From Microglena sp. YARC (lineage: Eukaryota > Chlorophyta > Chlorophyceae > Chlamydomonadales > Chlamydomonadaceae), in NCBI GenBank assembly GCA_022414725.1, contig CM039462.1, forward strand, positions 11,455,369 through 11,519,368: 64,000 nucleotides of DNA. Direction: 5' to 3'. The translations under genes were made by a program, and so were the position numbers. Shown piece by piece: positions 59,572 to 64,000 of this stretch. The notes below the pieces were generated by a model. That model saw only the letters and a program-made list of their open reading frames with translations. It did not search any database and was not told the DNA's origin. Position 1 is the first letter of the stretch. Each line of letters opens with the position of its first letter.

Positions 59572-60160
59572 CAGGGTACTACATTCTGTCAATTTGGTCG
59601 GCCCGTTTCGCGCACTTGCCATTATTTTACTGCCCCCAAAGCGCAGTTGCCTTCAAAAAAGAGCGCGTTTTCAAAAAGCGCACTCACCTCTTTAAAAACT
59701 GCGCGTTTCGCGCACCAGTTTTTTCAATTAGTGCGCTATTGGTCAATTTTTTGCATGAGCTGTGGTGCCACAGGGTAACAGGGAGCAAGGAGACCGGGTA
59801 GTGGAAACAGTACAGACACAGGAACCGCTGTTACAAACTTGCACGACCAAATCATCGCTTTAAATAATGTAACAATGTAGCCAAGTCTGTAGACCAGTAC
59901 GGGTAGGCAACACCTTGAGAATGGGTAACTCCACCTAATGAAAATTGAGTCATCATCTGGTGGCTGCACTGCTGCCTGACCTGGTACATCATTGTCGACT
60001 CCAAAGCCGACAAGGACAAAATCAGGCTGATCATACCCCTCAATCGACACCAACACGGATGGCGAGGGGGGGTCTGGCCCGGGGTCTGGTGGAGGAGGCA
60101 TGGAGCACTTAGGCGCAGGAGAGGTGGCAGCCAGTCCAGCAGCTATCACTCGGGGAAGTC
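59572..60160. mobile_element. hAT-type TIR element, copy 3, truncated
   Basis: Begins CAGGGTACTACATTC and follows copies 1 and 2 for about 590 bp, then ends inside CTCGGGGAAG at about 60160 without a right terminus. It lacks the 333-bp nested insertion (single GGTAC at 59983-59987) and also a ~22-bp segment near 60146. Without the insert, a minus-strand frame of 137 codons (59736-60149) is open across the site, with PPPPDPGPDPPSPSVLVSIEG and QPPDDDSIFIRWSYPFS-like stretches. Its function is unknown and it may be a captured fragment. Confidence 0.85.
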
Positions 60161-60964
60161 GACAGATCGCTAAATGCGTACGAGCGCAGCGGAATGCACG
60201 CGGAACGCACGCGGGGTCCGCGATTAGTCATAGTCCTTTAATGACCTGGCACTTCTGACTCTAGCGGTAAGCCCTATACCCGCGTCGCGTGTAGCTCAGA
60301 ATCCTGAGACATTTCGCCTACATTTAGCCTAGGCGGATTGTCGTCGAAATGTCTCAGACTTCTGAGATATTTTGACGGCATCTCGCCACGCACGGCGGCT
60401 TGTGCACGGTAATGAGGCGAAATGTTCGGTCTTATGAGACTTTTCGCCTGTACTTCGCTTGCAGGGCGGTTTTGGGCACGTGGGTCGGAGAGCTCACATT
60501 TTCAGGAATATTTTCCAGGAGCATTTCTCAATTACATCAGGATTCGAGAAGATAGATTACATACATAATGCCTACTGTATGCATCCATTAACTTATTGAT
60601 CTACCTATATATCAATGTAAGCATCCTTACACATGTACATCCGCTACATCCCATATATTTCCTCTATATCCATTAACCATAGATAGACAGCGAGCAAAAG
60701 ACAACGAGCAGCCAAATTGCTGGCTGGAGCCATGTAGCTAATTAAGTTCAAGTACAAGTATATAGGCAGCCTGCAGGCAGCTATCCATTTGTCTACTCAA
60801 TGAAGACATACGCCCATATATCCACTAAGTAGAAACGTCCAAGCAAAGCTATACATCTATATATCTTCGCTGCTTCTATTATATATTTCCATCTTCGGCA
60901 TTTATAGTTCCTTCGTGGCAGCAATCTTTATCGCAGCTGTAGCATTTCCATCCATCCTCTTGCC
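60161..60964. other. Non-coding, with a 13-bp perfect stem hairpin
   Basis: CTGAGACATTTCG (60304-60316) is exactly inverted at 60345-60357. Further ATTTCGCC / GGCGAAAT motifs follow to about 60450. TTTCGCCTACATTTAGC is shared with the stretch near 41247. From 60500 onward the sequence is AT-rich with many TATATAT and ACATACAT motifs and no gene. Confidence 0.5.
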
Positions 60965-62860
60965 CTGCAAGACATGCAGAGCAAGGCAGGTGTTAAAGAG
61001 CAAAGAGGGGCAGGGATAATGGCAAGGGGCAGGACGACAGTGATGAGCAGAGCAGGGCAAGCGATAGAGGGCAGAGAGGGGCAGGGATAATGGCAAGGGG
61101 CAAGACGACAGTGATGTACAAGGGAGGGCAGGGTAAGTGTTAGGGAGTAAGGAGGGACAGGGATAATGGCAAGAGGAAGGACGACGGTGATGAACAAGGG
61201 AGCGCAGGCGTTAGAGAGCGAAGATGGGCAGGGATAATGGCAAGGGGCAGGAGGACAGTGATGAGCAGAGCAGCAGGGCAGGCGTTAGAGAGCACAGAGG
61301 GGCAGGGACAATGGAAAGGGGAAAGACGACAGTGATGAGCAGAGCACGGTAGGCGTTAGGGAGTAAGGAGGGGCAGGGATAATGGCAAGAGGCAAGACAT
61401 CAGTGATCAACAAGGCAGGGCATGCGATAGAGAGCAAAGAGGGGCAGGGACAATGGCAAGGGGCAAGACGACAGTGATGAGCAGAGCAGGGTAGGTGTTA
61501 GGGAGTAAGGAGGTGCTGGGATAATGGCAAGGGGCAAGACGACAGTGATGAGCAGAGCAGGTAGGTGTTAAGGAGTAAGGAGGGACAGGGATAATGGCAA
61601 GAGGCAAGGCGGCAGTGATGAACAAGGCAGGGCATGCAATAGAGAGCAAAGAGAGGTAGGGATAATGGAAAGGCCCAGGCAACATTGATGAACAAGGGAG
61701 GGCAGGTGTTAGAGAGCAAAGAGGGGCAGGGATAATGGCAAGGGCAAAAGACGACAGTGATGAGCAGAGCAGGGTAAGTGTTAGGGAGTAAGAGGGGCAG
61801 GGATAAAGGCAAGGGCAGGATGATGGTGATGAACAAGGGAGCGCAGGCGTTAGAGATCGAAGAGGGGCAGGGATAATGGCAAGGGGCAGGAGGACAGTGA
61901 TGAGCAGAGCAGCAGGGCAGGCGTTAGAGAGCACAGAGGGGCAGGGACAATGGAAAGGGGAAAGACGACAGTGATGAGCAGAGCACGGTAGGCGTTAGGG
62001 AGTAAGGAGGGGCAGGGATAATGGCAAGAGGCAAGACATCAGTGATCAACAAGGTAGGGAATGCGATAGAGAGCAAAGAGCGGCAGGGATTATGGCAAGG
62101 GGCAAGACGACAGTGATGAACAAGGGAGGGCAGGCGTTAGAGAGCAAAGAGGGGCAGGAATAATGGCAAGGGGCAAGACGACAGTGATGAGCAGAGCAGG
62201 GTAGGTGTTAGGGAGTAAGGAGGGGCAGGGATAATGGCAAGGGGAAGGACGACAGTGATGAATAAGGAGGGCAGGCGGTAGAGAGCAAAAGAGAGGAAGG
62301 GACAATGGCAAGGGGCAAGACGACAGTGATGAGCAGAGCAGGGTAGGTGTTAGGGAGTAAGGAGGGGCAGGGATAATGGCAAGAGGCAAGACGGCAGTGA
62401 TGAACAAGGCAGGGCATGCGATAGAGATCAAAGAGGGGCAGGGATAATGGCAAGGGCAGGATGACAGTGATGAACAAGGCAGGGCATGCGATAGAGAGCA
62501 AAGAGGGGCAGGGATAATGGCAAGGGGCAGGATGACAGTGATGAGCAGAGCAGGGCAAGTGTTAGAGAGCAAGAGGGGCAGGATAATGGCAAGGGGCAGG
62601 ACGACAGTGATGAGCAGAGCAGGGCAGGCGTTTGAGAGCAAAGAGGGGCAGGGATAATGGGAAAGGACAGGACGACAGTAATGGGCAAAGCAGGGCAGGC
62701 GTTAGAGAGCAATGAAGGGCAGGGAGCACGGATAGGGGCAGGATGGTGATTAGCAGAGCATGGCCTGCGTTACAGAGCAATGAAGGGCAGGGAGGACGGC
62801 AAGGAGCAGGACAGTGACGTGCAGAGCAGGGTATGCGCTAGAGATCAATGGAGGGCAGGA
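60965..62860. repeat. ~70-75 bp minisatellite, about 26 copies
   Basis: The unit contains GGGGCAGGGATAATGGCAAG, then GGGCAAGACGACAGTGATGA, then GCAGAGCAGGGCAGGCGTTA and GAGAGCAAAGA. Two alternating variants, GAACAAGG.AGGGCA and GTTAGGGAGTAAGGAGG, mark unit types. A longer block is repeated: 61197-61427 and 61831-62060 share the same order of variants, giving a higher-order period near 630 bp. Minus-strand leucine/proline/cysteine-rich frames are satellite translations. Confidence 0.95.
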
Positions 62861-62973
62861 CATAGACAGAAGCATATTACAGATGCAGTTACAGAGACGA
62901 TGACAGAGACAATGACACAAACATAGACAGATGCACGTGGGCATTACCTATGCATGAATCAAGACACAATTCC
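62861..62973. repeat. Degenerate ACAGA-type simple repeat
   Basis: ACAGATGCA, ACAGAGACGATG and ACAGAGACAATGACA motifs follow one another to about 62937. Confidence 0.6.
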
Positions 62974-63509
62974 CTATGCCACACTACTGTTGCGAATATG
63001 TGGAGTGTACTGTCCCAGGAGCATGACTTCAGCTTGGGATGGCAGCATGATTAGTTGGCACTGTGCAAAGTAGGATGCTGGGACAACTTGCTCCCAACTC
63101 TTATGTGAGCCATACTTCCACCTGTTCTCTCCTGGGCCTGAGTAGAGCTTTAAAGGACACGGGGCCTTACACTCTAGTTGGATCATGCACTGCCCTGGCT
63201 GCATGGTGCCCTTGAGCATTGTATCAGGAGATCATGCGTGGCAATTATCCCTTGAGACCCTGCATGATAGATGGTGGCAGCACTGTGTCTATTTGGCTGA
63301 CGCACTAGACCCATGTCCATGACATGCATCTTCACATTGGGTTCACTCCTAGTGGTTGTGGCAGTCTTGGCATGTTGCCTCTTGTGTTGTGGTGTAGACT
63401 GGTTCTCCTTGCTTTGCTGGGTGTTGGGTGACAGTCCAACCTTGTCTTTATGCTTGGGTCTTTCGGATCCATTCTGCATGGTAAACTCAGGCAAGTGTGG
63501 ACAATGCAA
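62974..63509 (-). pseudogene. YqaJ/lambda-exonuclease-like nuclease fragment
   Basis: Two overlapping minus-strand frames appear to be parts of one gene with a frameshift near 63200. The first (63509 down to 63183) has a Lys/Gln-rich low-complexity start, then MDMGLVRQPNRHSAAT and IIATHDLLIQ. The second (63219 down to 62974) continues with CMIQLECKAPCP, then VPASYFAQCQLIML and a C-terminal LGQYTP, ending at a TAG. The Asp of THDLLI, the E-x-K of LECKAP and the Y..Q.Q of YFAQCQ match, in order, the catalytic Asp, E-x-K and QxxxY-type helix of PD-(D/E)XK nucleases of the YqaJ family. Such domains occur in viruses and in eukaryotic mobile elements. The fragment is short (about 150 codons), lacks the full N-terminus and may be spliced rather than broken. 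The call rests on motif order only. Confidence 0.45.
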
Positions 63510-64000
63510 GGCTGGGGTAGGACCTGAGGTTCAGGTACCTAAGCTTGAGGCAGGTTGGACTTCCAGGGGGATCTCCCTACCAATACGCAAAAACAACACA
63601 AAGGGTGTCAATAAATGTAACTATGCCCGCCCTTCTTTTTTGCAGGGACCCATGCTATGTGTGGAAGCGGTCTGAAGGTTGCTTGTAGGTAGGGTTTCAC
63701 GACAATGTGGCCTAGGGAATTGTGACTTGATCACATGCCTAAATAGTGTCCACCTGCTTGCATGCCTCCTTTTGTGCATTCATGTCTGTATGCCTGCCTT
63801 TCTGTCTTCCTCCATGGTGACTGATTGGCTGACTATCTGGATGGTGACTGCAGCTTGGAGGTGCTAGGCATAGAGTGTTCAGCCCATGGGAAAGTGGCTT
63901 GGTTGCTTGCATGCCTATCTGTTGCACGCATGAATACTTGCTTGTCAGTCTGCTTGAGCGCTTGGCCATTGTTGACACAAGACAAGGGGGCTTTAAACTA
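63510..64000. other. No gene recognised
   Basis: Plus-strand frames at 63313-63675 and 63679-63867 are Cys/Leu-rich and antisense to, or downstream of, the nuclease fragment. Nothing supports them. TGCTTGCATGCCT occurs twice (near 63755 and 63906), each within a TGCCTGCCT-like surrounding. Confidence 0.35.

Noticed and set aside
61407..62712. Leucine/cysteine/proline-rich minus-strand proteins resembling membrane proteins
   Set aside because: They follow the ~70-bp minisatellite and restart in each unit.

Overview
The window looks like repeat-dense, gene-poor nuclear DNA of a eukaryote. Nothing bacterial is visible: no operons, no ribosome-binding-site pattern and no prophage. The repeats instead include tRNA-derived SINEs, terminal-inverted-repeat (TIR) DNA elements with 8-bp target-site duplications (TSDs), a 5'-truncated LINE with a TAATG-repeat tail, LTR-retrotransposon Gag remnants, Tc1/mariner-like transposase relics and five large satellite arrays. 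My best guess is a green alga, possibly a prasinophyte-type lineage, because the LINE 3' end resembles elements I associate with such genomes. That is a memory-based inference and not proven here.

Layout. 1-12.7 kb is a mosaic of short tandem repeats with at least five copies of a tRNA-headed SINE and two copies of a ~190-bp MITE, one of which sits inside a SINE. 12.7-26.4 kb is one 30-bp satellite that runs into a 1,000-N gap. 27.4-40.8 kb is a tandem array of five ~2.5-kb units, each carrying one broken Tc1/mariner-like transposase. 41.3-49.3 kb is a 50-bp satellite split by two copies of a ~1.97-kb hAT-type element, each with a further 333-bp insertion inside it. 49.3-51.8 kb is a 20-bp satellite. 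55.0-59.5 kb holds degraded retroelement genes (coiled-coil/Gag-like frames and a Retrotrans_gag-like frame) with a LINE 3' end between them, followed by a truncated third copy of the hAT-type element. 61.0-62.9 kb is a ~70-75-bp minisatellite. At 63.0-63.5 kb the minus strand holds a frameshifted fragment resembling a YqaJ/lambda-exonuclease nuclease.

No intact host gene could be supported. Most long open frames here are artefacts of satellites whose unit length is divisible by three. The stretch from about 16.2 to 40.7 kb is dense in single-base indels between repeat copies, while the satellites to its right are clean. This suggests that the middle was filled with poorly corrected long reads, so frames and copy numbers there should not be trusted.
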